Origin: Thiospirochaeta perfilievii
Lineage (GTDB): Bacteria > Spirochaetota > Spirochaetia > DSM-2461
DNA: 64,000 nucleotides
Assembly (NCBI RefSeq): GCF_008329945.1
Contig: NZ_CP035807.1
Span: 868,001 to 932,000, forward strand
Reading direction: 5' to 3'
The notes beneath the pieces are model-generated. The model had not been told where the DNA came from, did not search any database, and saw nothing but the letters and a program-made list of their open reading frames with translations. The first letter of the stretch is position 1. Each line of letters begins with the position of its first letter. Positions 50,864 to 59,873 of the stretch are shown here, in pieces. Both the position numbers and the translations under genes were made by a program.

Positions 50864-51943
50864 ATGAAAATCAAATACCTAATAATTTTTATGTTTATAC
50901 TTATAAGCCTAACCTCTTGTAATAAAACAAATTATTCCCAATATATAGATAAAGAGAGTTCATCTAAAACTGAATTAAATCAGCTATTTTCACTTATAGA
51001 GACATATACTACTTATTCCGAAAATAAATTTACAGTTATGAACGAGATAATTAACCTCCTTTTAAAGGATAAAGATGGAGGCAAATTAAATTTATTTATT
51101 ACAAGTTATATAAATGAACACCCTGATGATCCATATAATTCATACTATCTATTAAATTTAGCATCATATTATTTAAATGAACATTTAGATAATTTTGCTA
51201 TCCAGTATCTACATAGTGCAGTAACAAAATATAAAGATCTTATTATAAGGGGCGAATCAACCCATTTTAAAGCCTTAGAAGTTCTTTTAGATATTTCAAA
51301 AGAGAGTGAATATAAAATACTTTATTATAAAAAGCTTATACGAGAACACAAAGATAGAGTAAATAAAAAAGATGTATTTACCGGAGGTTTAGGTGAACTC
51401 TACTACTACCTAGGTAAAACATTAGAAGAAAATGAACAGTGGGAAGAGTCGATTGAAGCCTATAAAAAATATCTAGAGTTTGAAGATACTGTTATATCTA
51501 CTAAAAATGATGTTAGGGAAGAGATAATCAAAAAGGTAGGTTTTTATTACTCAGATAAAAAGTGGGTCGTTAATGATTTAAACAGACTAGTTGCCAATGT
51601 TAGATATGCAATTTCCATTAGAAACCCAGCTCTTTTGGATAAATACAGAGCGTTTGACTTCTTTATTATAAACTGGAATTCCGACTATGCAGATTTAAAG
51701 AGTAGCTTTCCTATGGAGTCAAATGTTTTAACAGGAATGAGTATAAAATCAGAATCAAAACTTGACCCAATGTCAACAGATAATGAAGCCTACTTAGCAG
51801 TTTACGGTAACCGTTGGAGTAGTAGTATATGGTTTGTATATCCAGTATGGTACTTTTATTTCAAAAAAGTGGACTTCCCTATGGATCCAGAGATACACGG
51901 AGGTTGGGAATGGGCAGGCATTTTCCTTGGAGAAAAAGTTTAA
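50864..51943 (+). CDS. TPR-like lipoprotein
   Basis: About 359 residues with a lipoprotein signal (MKIKYLIIFMFILISLTSC; Cys19). The middle is helical and TPR-like (YLGKTLEENEQWEESIEAYKKYLEFED), suggesting protein-protein contacts in the periplasm. The C-terminal ~130 residues are aromatic-rich (NRWSSSIWFVYPVWYFYFKK), family unknown. I start it at ATG 50864 rather than the frame's 50795 to place the signal at the N-terminus. Its end overlaps the next gene by 34 bases. Confidence 0.72.
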   Translation: MKIKYLIIFMFILISLTSCNKTNYSQYIDKESSSKTELNQLFSLIETYTTYSENKFTVMNEIINLLLKDKDGGKLNLFITSYINEHPDDPYNSYYLLNLASYYLNEHLDNFAIQYLHSAVTKYKDLIIRGESTHFKALEVLLDISKESEYKILYYKKLIREHKDRVNKKDVFTGGLGELYYYLGKTLEENEQWEESIEAYKKYLEFEDTVISTKNDVREEIIKKVGFYYSDKKWVVNDLNRLVANVRYAISIRNPALLDKYRAFDFFIINWNSDYADLKSSFPMESNVLTGMSIKSESKLDPMSTDNEAYLAVYGNRWSSSIWFVYPVWYFYFKKVDFPMDPEIHGGWEWAGIFLGEKV

Positions 51944-53208
51944 TACTTTTTTTTATTTTAAACAGACTACTTCATTTAGCAGCAGAGCCATTAGTTTCAC
52001 AAAATCATAATCCAAGATGGAAGTCGGAGATTAAATATGAGAAAAGAGATATATTTAGTAGTATAAATGACTATAAAAGAAGTCAGTTCCTAGATTTAGA
52101 TGGATATGACTCTAAGGCCATAGAGACACTATATAAGCAGGTAAAAAAGGATAATTGGGATAAGTATTTAAAAACAACCTATTCTAGACTTCTACCATAT
52201 AGAGATTTTATTGCAGCAGAGGTTGAAAAACAGGGTGTACCCTACGAGATTATCTATCTACCAATTGTAGAGTCCGCAGCATATCCTATGGCAACTAGTC
52301 ATATGGGAGCTACAGGATTATGGCAGTTTATGTCTAATAGTAGCTCAGCCTATGATATGAAAACTACAGAGTGGGTTGATGAGAGAAGGGATTTTATAAA
52401 ATCAACTAAGGGAGCAATAGCAAAGTTAAGTTATAACTACAAAGTCACTGGAGACTGGTTACTTGCCCTAGCTGCATATAATTGTGGGTTAAATAGGGTA
52501 AAAACTGTTGTAAAAAAAAGTGGTATAGATGATTTTTGGGAATTATCAAGGTTAGGACTACTTCCAAAAGAGACTATAAACTATATCCCAAAACTTTTAC
52601 TAGTTAGTTCTCTACTACAGGATAAAAACTTATATAATGTACCTATTAAATGGGATATAAACGAGTGGAGCGAGGTTGAATTGGAAAACTCTATAGACCT
52701 TAGACTCCTAGCGGAAAAGTCAGGTATACCATTTAAAGTTTTAAAAGATGGAAACAGTGAACTTTTATATAATGTTACTCCACCAATAAATAGTTCTTAT
52801 AAACTGAAAATTCCTAAAGAGTATACCGATAGTGTAAAAAACGCTTTATTAAAGCAGGATACTCTTATAGAATTCTACAAATACAGGGTGAAATCAGGAG
52901 ATACACTATCTGAAATAAGTTATCATTATGGGTTATCTACCCCTAGTCTAATAAAATACAACCCTGGGGTAAGCCCTAGAACTTTAAGGGTAGGAAGGGT
53001 TTTAATAGTTCCTGCAATAAAAAAAGTGGAGCCCTATGGTTCTAATATTGAAACAAAAATTTTTAAGAATTATTATGTTGTAAAGGATGGGGATACTCTA
53101 TGGGGTTTATCCATGAAATTTGATACAACTGTGGAAGAAATTGCATTAAACAACGGAATTAATGTTAATAACTATATAAAAAAAGGTATGAGGTTAAGGG
53201 TTCCTTAA
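51910..53208 (+). CDS. LysM-containing soluble lytic transglycosylase (MltD-like)
   Basis: A 432-residue secreted protein. The start at ATG 51910 is set by a GGAGG 10 bases upstream, inside the preceding gene, and by a clear signal peptide (RKSLILFFILNRLLHLAAEP). The SLT domain (~residues 95-220) has the catalytic Glu in IVESAAYPMATSHMGATGLWQFM and the LALAAYNCGLNRV motif. Two LysM modules follow (YRVKSGDTLSEISYHYGLS and YYVVKDGDTLWGLSMKFD). It cleaves peptidoglycan glycan strands, anchored by the LysM modules. Confidence 0.92.
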   Translation: MGRHFPWRKSLILFFILNRLLHLAAEPLVSQNHNPRWKSEIKYEKRDIFSSINDYKRSQFLDLDGYDSKAIETLYKQVKKDNWDKYLKTTYSRLLPYRDFIAAEVEKQGVPYEIIYLPIVESAAYPMATSHMGATGLWQFMSNSSSAYDMKTTEWVDERRDFIKSTKGAIAKLSYNYKVTGDWLLALAAYNCGLNRVKTVVKKSGIDDFWELSRLGLLPKETINYIPKLLLVSSLLQDKNLYNVPIKWDINEWSEVELENSIDLRLLAEKSGIPFKVLKDGNSELLYNVTPPINSSYKLKIPKEYTDSVKNALLKQDTLIEFYKYRVKSGDTLSEISYHYGLSTPSLIKYNPGVSPRTLRVGRVLIVPAIKKVEPYGSNIETKIFKNYYVVKDGDTLWGLSMKFDTTVEEIALNNGINVNNYIKKGMRLRVP

Positions 53209-53209
53209 A

Positions 53210-54043
53210 ATGAAAAAAATAGTAGTTTTGTTTTTATTTTTTAGTAGTAGTTTTTTATTCTCAGATATTTATAACGACGTAGAATGGAATAAAAAAGTAA
53301 ACTGGGAAGATAATAATATTGAAATAAGGGTAAAAACTCCTTTGGATAAATCATCTGGAACCCTAGCTGCTGCTAGAATAAAATCTGAGAATTGGGTGCA
53401 TGAAAACCAAACAAATATTTTTTTTAAAAATATCTTAGATGTACAGATAAACTCTTTAGAGGATGTATCAACTATAATAAATAGGGACCCATCAATCTAT
53501 TATAAGTTAGATGAACTAGTAGAAAAGGTTGAACCGTATCAAAAAAACCTAACTACTAATTTAGAGTACCTAGAGTCAATCTACCTACTCCCCTTATATC
53601 CAGACTTTGTCTCTGTTTTTTACAATCAGTCTCAATTTGTAAAAATTCCTAAAAAACTAGACCATATCGATTATGGGCAGTTTACAGGATTAATAATTTA
53701 TGTACCTCCAACACTACCCCTTTATGGGAAAAACAGTGATGGGAGTTTAAAAAAAGTACTCTTCCCTAGAATATTTGATGAAGATATGAATTTAATATTA
53801 GATTATACAAAGGTTGATCCAGAATATATGAAAAAATGGGGAATGGTTATATATGGTGAAAGCTTTAATGAAGAGTTATATCAAAGTAGAATAGGAATAA
53901 CTCCACTAAGAATAATTGCACGAGGTCTTTTTGGAAAGAGTAATAGTGATATAATAATTTCTAAAGAAGAAGCAAATAAACTAATTGGAACCGATGGAAA
54001 CCTAAAAATCATTACCCAATCAAGAATATTAATACTCAACTAG
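53210..54043 (+). CDS. Secreted protein of unknown function
   Basis: A 277-residue protein with signal peptide MKKIVVLFLFFSSSFLFS and no lipobox. It has a stretch KSSGTLAAARIKSENWVHENQTN that looks like the N-terminus of the mature domain and ITPLRIIARGLFGKSNSDIIIS near the end. No family is recognised with confidence. It starts 2 bases after the transglycosylase stop, so it is probably co-transcribed and may act at the cell wall or flagellar envelope. Confidence 0.65.
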   Translation: MKKIVVLFLFFSSSFLFSDIYNDVEWNKKVNWEDNNIEIRVKTPLDKSSGTLAAARIKSENWVHENQTNIFFKNILDVQINSLEDVSTIINRDPSIYYKLDELVEKVEPYQKNLTTNLEYLESIYLLPLYPDFVSVFYNQSQFVKIPKKLDHIDYGQFTGLIIYVPPTLPLYGKNSDGSLKKVLFPRIFDEDMNLILDYTKVDPEYMKKWGMVIYGESFNEELYQSRIGITPLRIIARGLFGKSNSDIIISKEEANKLIGTDGNLKIITQSRILILN

Positions 54044-54090
54044 AGTCGTGGTAACCTAAGGTTATTACTGAAATCAACTAAGGAGATAAA

Positions 54091-55365
54091 ATGAATTTTA
54101 AAAAACTTTTACTTATTTTTATAAGCATAATGGCTCTATCATCATGTGAAAAATATATAGGTTATGGGGTAATAATGTTACCTGAAGAGGATAGTAACTT
54201 AGAGACAGGATCACTAATAAAAATAACTAAGGAGTCTAGAATAAGGGAAGCCTGGGTATATAATAGTGAAGAAGAAGAGCATATCGAAATAAAAAAATGG
54301 CGTGTAGAGTTTTATAAAGAGTTAGAAGATGCTCAAAAATATATAGAAGAGTATAAAGAGTATAAAGATTATTACGTTATTGTTAATACTAATGCCCACT
54401 CTATGAGAATTAAGCCAACAGCTAAAGCTAATTTAGTATATAGACTTAAAAAGGACCAAAGAGTTAAGGTTATAGGAAGAACAGCAGAAAAAGAGAAAAT
54501 TGCTCGATTTGAGGGATATTGGTGGAAATTAATAACCGATGATGGGGTAAAAGGGTGGAGTTATGACTCCTATCTTAGTGTATATAATAACGACCAGGTT
54601 ATTCATAGTAATGTTACAGATGACGGCCCAGAGATTCATGAGTTTTTTAGAAATGTATGGAGACCTAAGTACTTCTGGGAGATGCAAAAATCCAGAAATA
54701 TTGACTTAGATAAATTTAAGGCTAAATTTAAAATGACTCCAGATCTTGATAATAAAGAGATTACCATATCCATGCCTGATCACTATGCTACATATAAATT
54801 TACTGAGTTTAAAAAAACTGGAGCTAATAACTACATATTAGAAGGCTCTCCTATTCAATTAGATTTCTCCTACAAAGGTCAGGTAATTGTAATCTACTCA
54901 GTAGACTCTAAATCCTATGAGACAGACTTTATCTATATGAAGGATAGTGTTGTAAACGAGATTATTGAGACAGAGAAAACATCAAGAAAGATTAAGTACA
55001 ATGAGTTTCTATTTGGTGGACCAGTTTTTAATAGTAGGGCTTATGGAGAGATATCTTTTTATGAAGATAATAAATTCACATGGACCAATAAACAGAACCT
55101 AATAACAAAACAACTACTTACTAGTAATGCCTCATCAGAGGGGAAGATCTCCTTTGATATATTCTTAAGTCAACAACTTAAGAGTAAGTATGATGGTGTT
55201 ATTACCTTTGACTTTGGGGAGCGGCAGGAGCTTACATTCTTATATAATTTTGAAAATAATGGAGTAACTTTTATTTATGTTCCTCCAGCAACTATTAAAG
55301 ATAAAGTTGTAGAAACTGATGATTTCTATACGCCTATTCAGCTATTTTTTACAGGAAGTCTATAG
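54091..55365 (+). CDS. SH3-domain lipoprotein
   Basis: A 424-residue protein with lipobox ALSSC (Cys19). Residues ~95-160 form a bacterial SH3b domain (YVIVNTNAHSMRIKPTAKANLVYRL ... WWKLITDDGVKGWSYDSYL). The rest is beta-rich with a C-terminal half of unknown fold. SH3b modules usually bind peptidoglycan or partner proteins. AAGGAGATAAA precedes the ATG; it ends by a 1-base overlap with the ABC-F gene. Confidence 0.82.
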   Translation: MNFKKLLLIFISIMALSSCEKYIGYGVIMLPEEDSNLETGSLIKITKESRIREAWVYNSEEEEHIEIKKWRVEFYKELEDAQKYIEEYKEYKDYYVIVNTNAHSMRIKPTAKANLVYRLKKDQRVKVIGRTAEKEKIARFEGYWWKLITDDGVKGWSYDSYLSVYNNDQVIHSNVTDDGPEIHEFFRNVWRPKYFWEMQKSRNIDLDKFKAKFKMTPDLDNKEITISMPDHYATYKFTEFKKTGANNYILEGSPIQLDFSYKGQVIVIYSVDSKSYETDFIYMKDSVVNEIIETEKTSRKIKYNEFLFGGPVFNSRAYGEISFYEDNKFTWTNKQNLITKQLLTSNASSEGKISFDIFLSQQLKSKYDGVITFDFGERQELTFLYNFENNGVTFIYVPPATIKDKVVETDDFYTPIQLFFTGSL

Positions 55366-57293
55366 TGACTACAGCAACAGGTATAGGCATAGGGATAGCC
55401 TTTGGGGATAGAGATGTTCTTAAGGATGTAAATATCACTCTAACAGATAAGAGTAGAATTGCACTCTCTGGTGGAAATGGTAGTGGAAAGTCAACACTAA
55501 TGAAGATCCTATCAGGAGTTAACCCTCCTGATAGAGGCCAGGTTTCTATACCTAAAAGTGTTAGAACATACTATCTACCCCAATCAGGTATTGTATTCAA
55601 GGACAATACCCTTTTAGAAGAGGTTGAAGGAGCTTTTGATCATATTAGAGAACTAGAAGCTGAAATGGATAAAATTGGACATGAGCTTACAACATGTAGG
55701 GAAGATAAACATGAAAAACTTCTATTTGAGCATAATGAGATCCATGAAAAAATTGTAGAGAGTGGCTACTACTCTAGGGAGGGTGAAATAACTAAAATCC
55801 TTCAGGGTCTTGGATTTGACCTTAAAGAGTTTAATAAAAAGACCTCTGAGTTCTCTGGTGGTTGGCAGATGAGAATTGCTTTAGCTAAAGCTCTTTTGCA
55901 AAGACCCCAATTAATTCTATTAGATGAACCAACAAACTACCTGGATATTGAGGCTCGAGACTGGTTAGGAAGCTTCTTGAAAGTATTTACAGGGGGAGTA
56001 TTAATTGTATCCCATGATAGATTTTTTCTAGATCAAGTTGTAGACCATGTAGCGGAGCTATTTAATGGAAGTCTAAAACTATACAAAGGAAATTATAGTA
56101 AGTATGAGAAATTAAGGGAGATCGAGTTAGAAGAGTTATTAAGACAGTATAAAAAGCAGCAGGAAGAGATAGCTAAACATGAAAATTTTATACGACGTTT
56201 TAAAGCAAAAGCTTCTAAGGCTACCCAAGCAGGTTCCCACGAGAAGGCTCTAGAAAAAATTGAGAGAATTGAAATTCCCACAAGTATGCAAAAGATGAAT
56301 ATAACTTTTCCTAAGCCACCCCACAGTGGTAAAAATGTTATAATGTTAGAGGATCTTAATAGATCCTATGGTGATAAAAAAGTTATAAACCACCTGGATC
56401 TTCATATTGAAAAGAATGAAAAACTTGTTATTGCAGGGAAAAATGGTGCTGGAAAGTCTACACTACTTAGGGTCTTAGCCGGTGTTGATAAAGATTATAC
56501 AGGTAGTTTTAAACTAGGAACAGACGTTAAGGTTGGTTATTTCTCCCAGGATCATGGAGAGAAACTAAATGAGAATAATACAATTTTAGAAGAGTTAGAA
56601 AGCGAGAGTCCAACTGATTTAATACCAAAATTAAGAGGCCTACTAGGTGCCTTTTTATTCCAAGGGGATGATGTTTTCAAGGCTATAAAAGTATTAAGTG
56701 GAGGGGAGAAAAATAGGGTATCTCTTTTAAAACTCCTTTTAAAACCATTTAACCTTTTAATACTTGATGAACCTACAAATCACCTGGATCTAGGGTCTAA
56801 GGACGTTCTTTTAAGCGCTTTAACAGAGTATGAAGGTACACTGATTTTTGTCTCCCATGACAGGTATTTTATAGAGAGATTGGCAACAAAGGTACTTCAC
56901 CTAGAAAATGGAGAACATAAACTTTACCTTGGAGATTACAACTACTATAAGGCAAAAAGAGATGAAGAGTGTCTTAATATAGAGGGTGATTACACAGAGA
57001 TTAAAGAGGTTAAACAGTCAAAACTATCAAGGGATGAGGATAAAAAACTTAAAAATCTAATACAAAAACTTGAACGGGTAGAAGCAGAACTACTTACAAA
57101 GATAGAGAAACAGGGAGAGATTACAACCTCCTACCACAATCAAATGGCCCTAGAAGAGAACTATAGTAACCCACAAAAGGCTATAGAGATACAAAATAAG
57201 ATAAAAGATAGTGAAAAGCTTGAAGAAAAGTTAACAATAGAGTGGGAAGAGACGTTAATAGAATTAGAAGAGACAAGGGAATTAAGGAGTTAG
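55365..57293 (+). CDS. ABC-F family ATPase
   Basis: A 642-residue soluble protein with two ABC ATPase domains: first Walker A GGNGSGKST, signature FSGGWQMRIALAKAL; second GKNGAGKST, signature LSGGEKNRVSLLKLL. No transmembrane helices, a linker typical of ABC-F (KHENFIRRFKAKASKATQ) and a C-terminal coiled coil (~560-640). ABC-F proteins bind ribosomes and act in translation or antibiotic protection. Start GTG 55365 follows AGGAAG and overlaps the previous stop (TAGTG). Confidence 0.94.
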   Translation: MTTATGIGIGIAFGDRDVLKDVNITLTDKSRIALSGGNGSGKSTLMKILSGVNPPDRGQVSIPKSVRTYYLPQSGIVFKDNTLLEEVEGAFDHIRELEAEMDKIGHELTTCREDKHEKLLFEHNEIHEKIVESGYYSREGEITKILQGLGFDLKEFNKKTSEFSGGWQMRIALAKALLQRPQLILLDEPTNYLDIEARDWLGSFLKVFTGGVLIVSHDRFFLDQVVDHVAELFNGSLKLYKGNYSKYEKLREIELEELLRQYKKQQEEIAKHENFIRRFKAKASKATQAGSHEKALEKIERIEIPTSMQKMNITFPKPPHSGKNVIMLEDLNRSYGDKKVINHLDLHIEKNEKLVIAGKNGAGKSTLLRVLAGVDKDYTGSFKLGTDVKVGYFSQDHGEKLNENNTILEELESESPTDLIPKLRGLLGAFLFQGDDVFKAIKVLSGGEKNRVSLLKLLLKPFNLLILDEPTNHLDLGSKDVLLSALTEYEGTLIFVSHDRYFIERLATKVLHLENGEHKLYLGDYNYYKAKRDEECLNIEGDYTEIKEVKQSKLSRDEDKKLKNLIQKLERVEAELLTKIEKQGEITTSYHNQMALEENYSNPQKAIEIQNKIKDSEKLEEKLTIEWEETLIELEETRELRS

Positions 57294-57294
57294 T

Positions 57295-57915
57295 TTGAAA
57301 ATTAGAATAAAATATAATGCACCAGTATCATTAACACTTATTATATTAAGCTCATTAGTTCTATTTTTAAATACCCATGTAAATCCATACCTAATTTCAA
57401 ACTGGTTTACAGCTGATGGATCTATAAGTTTTAAATATAGTGATCCATACTGTTATCTAAAGTTTATCTCCCATATTCTAGGACACACTGATATGGGGCA
57501 TTTTATGGGTAATGCAATCTATCTAATTCTATTAGGACCAATTTTAGAGGAGAAGTATAAATCTACAACTCTACTTGGTCTTATCCTTATTACAGCTATA
57601 ATTTCAAGTGGTATTAATGCCCTTGCCCTTGATACATATATGTTAGGCGCAAGTGGTATTGTCTACCTATTTATTGTTTTAATATCATTTACCAATATAG
57701 AAAAAGGAGAGTTTCCCCTATCCGTTGTTGTGGTTTTAGGTTTTTACATCTATAAAGAGATTTCTAGGGAAGATGCTGGAAATATCTCTGTTGTTACCCA
57801 CTTTGTAGGTGCTGCAGTTGGGCTATTGTATGGTCTAATTACTGTGATGGGTGGTTTCAAACCATCATTTAACAATAAAAAAGATATCTCAACCCAAGAT
57901 ACGGTTATTCGATAG
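57295..57915 (+). CDS. Rhomboid-family intramembrane serine protease
   Basis: A 206-residue protein with about six helices. Catalytic residues are present: Ser120 in LGASGIVY, His169 in THFVGAAVG, and the HxxxN pair (His69, Asn73) in GHFMGNAIYL. It should cleave membrane-protein helices within the bilayer. It starts at TTG 57295, 5 bases after AAGGAG and 1 base after the ABC-F stop, so the two are coupled. The substrate is unknown. Confidence 0.92.
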   Translation: MKIRIKYNAPVSLTLIILSSLVLFLNTHVNPYLISNWFTADGSISFKYSDPYCYLKFISHILGHTDMGHFMGNAIYLILLGPILEEKYKSTTLLGLILITAIISSGINALALDTYMLGASGIVYLFIVLISFTNIEKGEFPLSVVVVLGFYIYKEISREDAGNISVVTHFVGAAVGLLYGLITVMGGFKPSFNNKKDISTQDTVIR

Positions 57916-57969
57916 AATCTAACTTTTCACTAATTGATAATTACTGGTTAACCTGTTAAACTTTCCCTT

Positions 57970-59034
57970 ATGAAATTAGACGTTAAATTAGATGACATGG
58001 TAAAAAGATTCAACGAAGTTGAAAAACAGATAGCTGACCCAGATGTATTATCGGACCAAAAAAAATATAAGGATTTAATGGTTGAATACTCACATTTAAG
58101 TGAAGTGGTAACAACTTACAATAGATATAATGAACTAACACAAAACATCCTAGAAGCAAAAGAGATGTTAGAAATGGAAGAAGATGCAGAGATGAAGGAG
58201 ATGGCAAGGGAGGAGCTTAAAGAGCTTGAGTCCCAAGTTGATCCAATCCTACAAGAACTTCAGATGTTATTAGTTCCAAAAGATCCCCTTGATGGTAAAG
58301 ATATTATTATGGAGATTAGAGCTGGAACAGGTGGTGACGAAGCTGCACTTTTTGCAACAGATCTATACCGTATGTATGTAAGGTATGCAGAACAAAAAAA
58401 CTGGAAGGTTGAGATAATATCATCTAATGAGAACGAGTTAGGTGGTTTTAAAGAGGTTGTATTCTCCATCTCTGGTAAAAATGTATATGCAAACTTACGT
58501 TACGAAAGTGGTGGTCATAGGGTTCAAAGGGTTCCAGTAACCGAGTCTAATGGAAGGATTCAAACTTCTGCGGCAACTGTTGCCGTATTACCAGAAGCTG
58601 AAGAGGCTGATGTGGATATAAAACAGAATGACCTTAAGATAGATGTTTTTAGATCCCAGGGTTGTGGTGGACAGTCGGTTAATACTACTGACTCTGCAGT
58701 TAGAATTACCCACCTTCCTACAGGTGTTGTAGTTACATGTCAGGATGAGAAGTCCCAACTTAAAAATAAAAATAAAGCGATGAAGGTTTTAAGAAGTAGA
58801 ATTCTTGAGGCTGAGATTGAGAGAGTAAACTCTGAGAGATCAGAAAATAGAAAAGAACAGGTCGGTTCAGGGGATAGATCCCAAAGAATAAGAACTTATA
58901 ACTTTCCCCAGGGAAGAGTTACAGACCACAGAATAAATCTTACACTATATAAACTAGACTCTTTTATGCAGGGTAATATGGAGGAGATGTTTTCTGCACT
59001 TAAACTAAGTGCTCAAGAAGACGCTTTAAAATAA
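57970..59034 (+). CDS. prfA: Peptide chain release factor 1
   Basis: A 354-residue class I release factor. The peptidyl-hydrolysing GGQ is in [18 protein letters not shown], and the decoding domain carries the RF1 segment around [25 protein letters not shown]1 reads UAA and UAG. It heads a prfA-prmC pair, the usual order, since PrmC methylates the GGQ glutamine. Confidence 0.96.
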   Translation: MKLDVKLDDMVKRFNEVEKQIADPDVLSDQKKYKDLMVEYSHLSEVVTTYNRYNELTQNILEAKEMLEMEEDAEMKEMAREELKELESQVDPILQELQMLLVPKDPLDGKDIIMEIRAGTGGDEAALFATDLYRMYVRYAEQKNWKVEIISSNENELGGFKEVVFSISGKNVYANLRYESGGHRVQRVPVTESNGRIQTSAATVAVLPEAEEADVDIKQNDLKIDVFRSQGCGGQSVNTTDSAVRITHLPTGVVVTCQDEKSQLKNKNKAMKVLRSRILEAEIERVNSERSENRKEQVGSGDRSQRIRTYNFPQGRVTDHRINLTLYKLDSFMQGNMEEMFSALKLSAQEDALK

Positions 59035-59036
59035 AA

Positions 59037-59873
59037 ATGACAATACGAGATCTTTTAAACTACGGGGCTGATTCTTTAAAAAATAGTTCAGAAAGCCCTA
59101 GGCTGGATTGTTCAATCCTATTGGCTAAAGTAATGGGAATTGATAGAGCCTCTTTATTTGCAAGATACTCGGATATTGTTGATGATCCCCATATAGAACA
59201 ATTTAAAAAGTTTATTACACTAAGGTCACAGGGTTATCCTGTGGCTTATATCTTAAATGAAAAAGAGTTCTACGGTTATACATTTTATTTAGAGGATGGA
59301 GTATTAACCCCTAGACCAGATACAGAGATCCTAGTTGAAACAGCGTTAGACCTTATAGAGAAAAATAGTTTAAAAACAGGGTTAGATATGTGCACAGGGA
59401 CAGGCTGTATTGCAATTACCCTAAAAAAAGAGTGCCCTAAATTAGATATAATAGCAACGGATATCTCCCCTATTTCAGAGAGGGTTTTTAAGGTAAATAA
59501 CCAGAAACTACTTAATAACTCTATAAATTTCATTCATTCTGACCTTTTTTCTAATTTAAAAGATAAAAAATTTGATATAATAGTTACTAACCCCCCATAT
59601 CTAACAAAAAAAGAGACTGAAGATAGAGTTTTAGATGGGTGGAAAGAACCAGTATTAGCCCTTGATGGAGGGTTTGATGGTTTGGATTTAATTCATACTA
59701 TTATTGATGAAGCTCCTAACTATCTAAATAACAGTGGCTGGTTATTAATTGAAGCATCTTCTAATCAGATGGAAGATATGAAGAGATCTATGGAGAGTGC
59801 TGGATACAAAAATATCCATATATTAAAAGATTTAGCATCTTTAGATAGAATTATAGTAGGGAAATATGAATAA
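59037..59873 (+). CDS. prmC: Release factor glutamine methyltransferase
   Basis: A 278-residue SAM-dependent methyltransferase with GLDMCTGTGCIAIT (SAM motif) and the NPPY active site (VTNPPYLTKKET). It methylates the glutamine of the GGQ motif in RF1/RF2. The gene starts 2 bases after prfA and its end overlaps rel by 8 bases. Confidence 0.95.
   Translation: MTIRDLLNYGADSLKNSSESPRLDCSILLAKVMGIDRASLFARYSDIVDDPHIEQFKKFITLRSQGYPVAYILNEKEFYGYTFYLEDGVLTPRPDTEILVETALDLIEKNSLKTGLDMCTGTGCIAITLKKECPKLDIIATDISPISERVFKVNNQKLLNNSINFIHSDLFSNLKDKKFDIIVTNPPYLTKKETEDRVLDGWKEPVLALDGGFDGLDLIHTIIDEAPNYLNNSGWLLIEASSNQMEDMKRSMESAGYKNIHILKDLASLDRIIVGKYE

Noticed and set aside
51829-51909. Earlier starts of the transglycosylase frame
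   Set aside because: They lie in the coding end of the lipoprotein without a ribosome-binding site and would bury the signal peptide.
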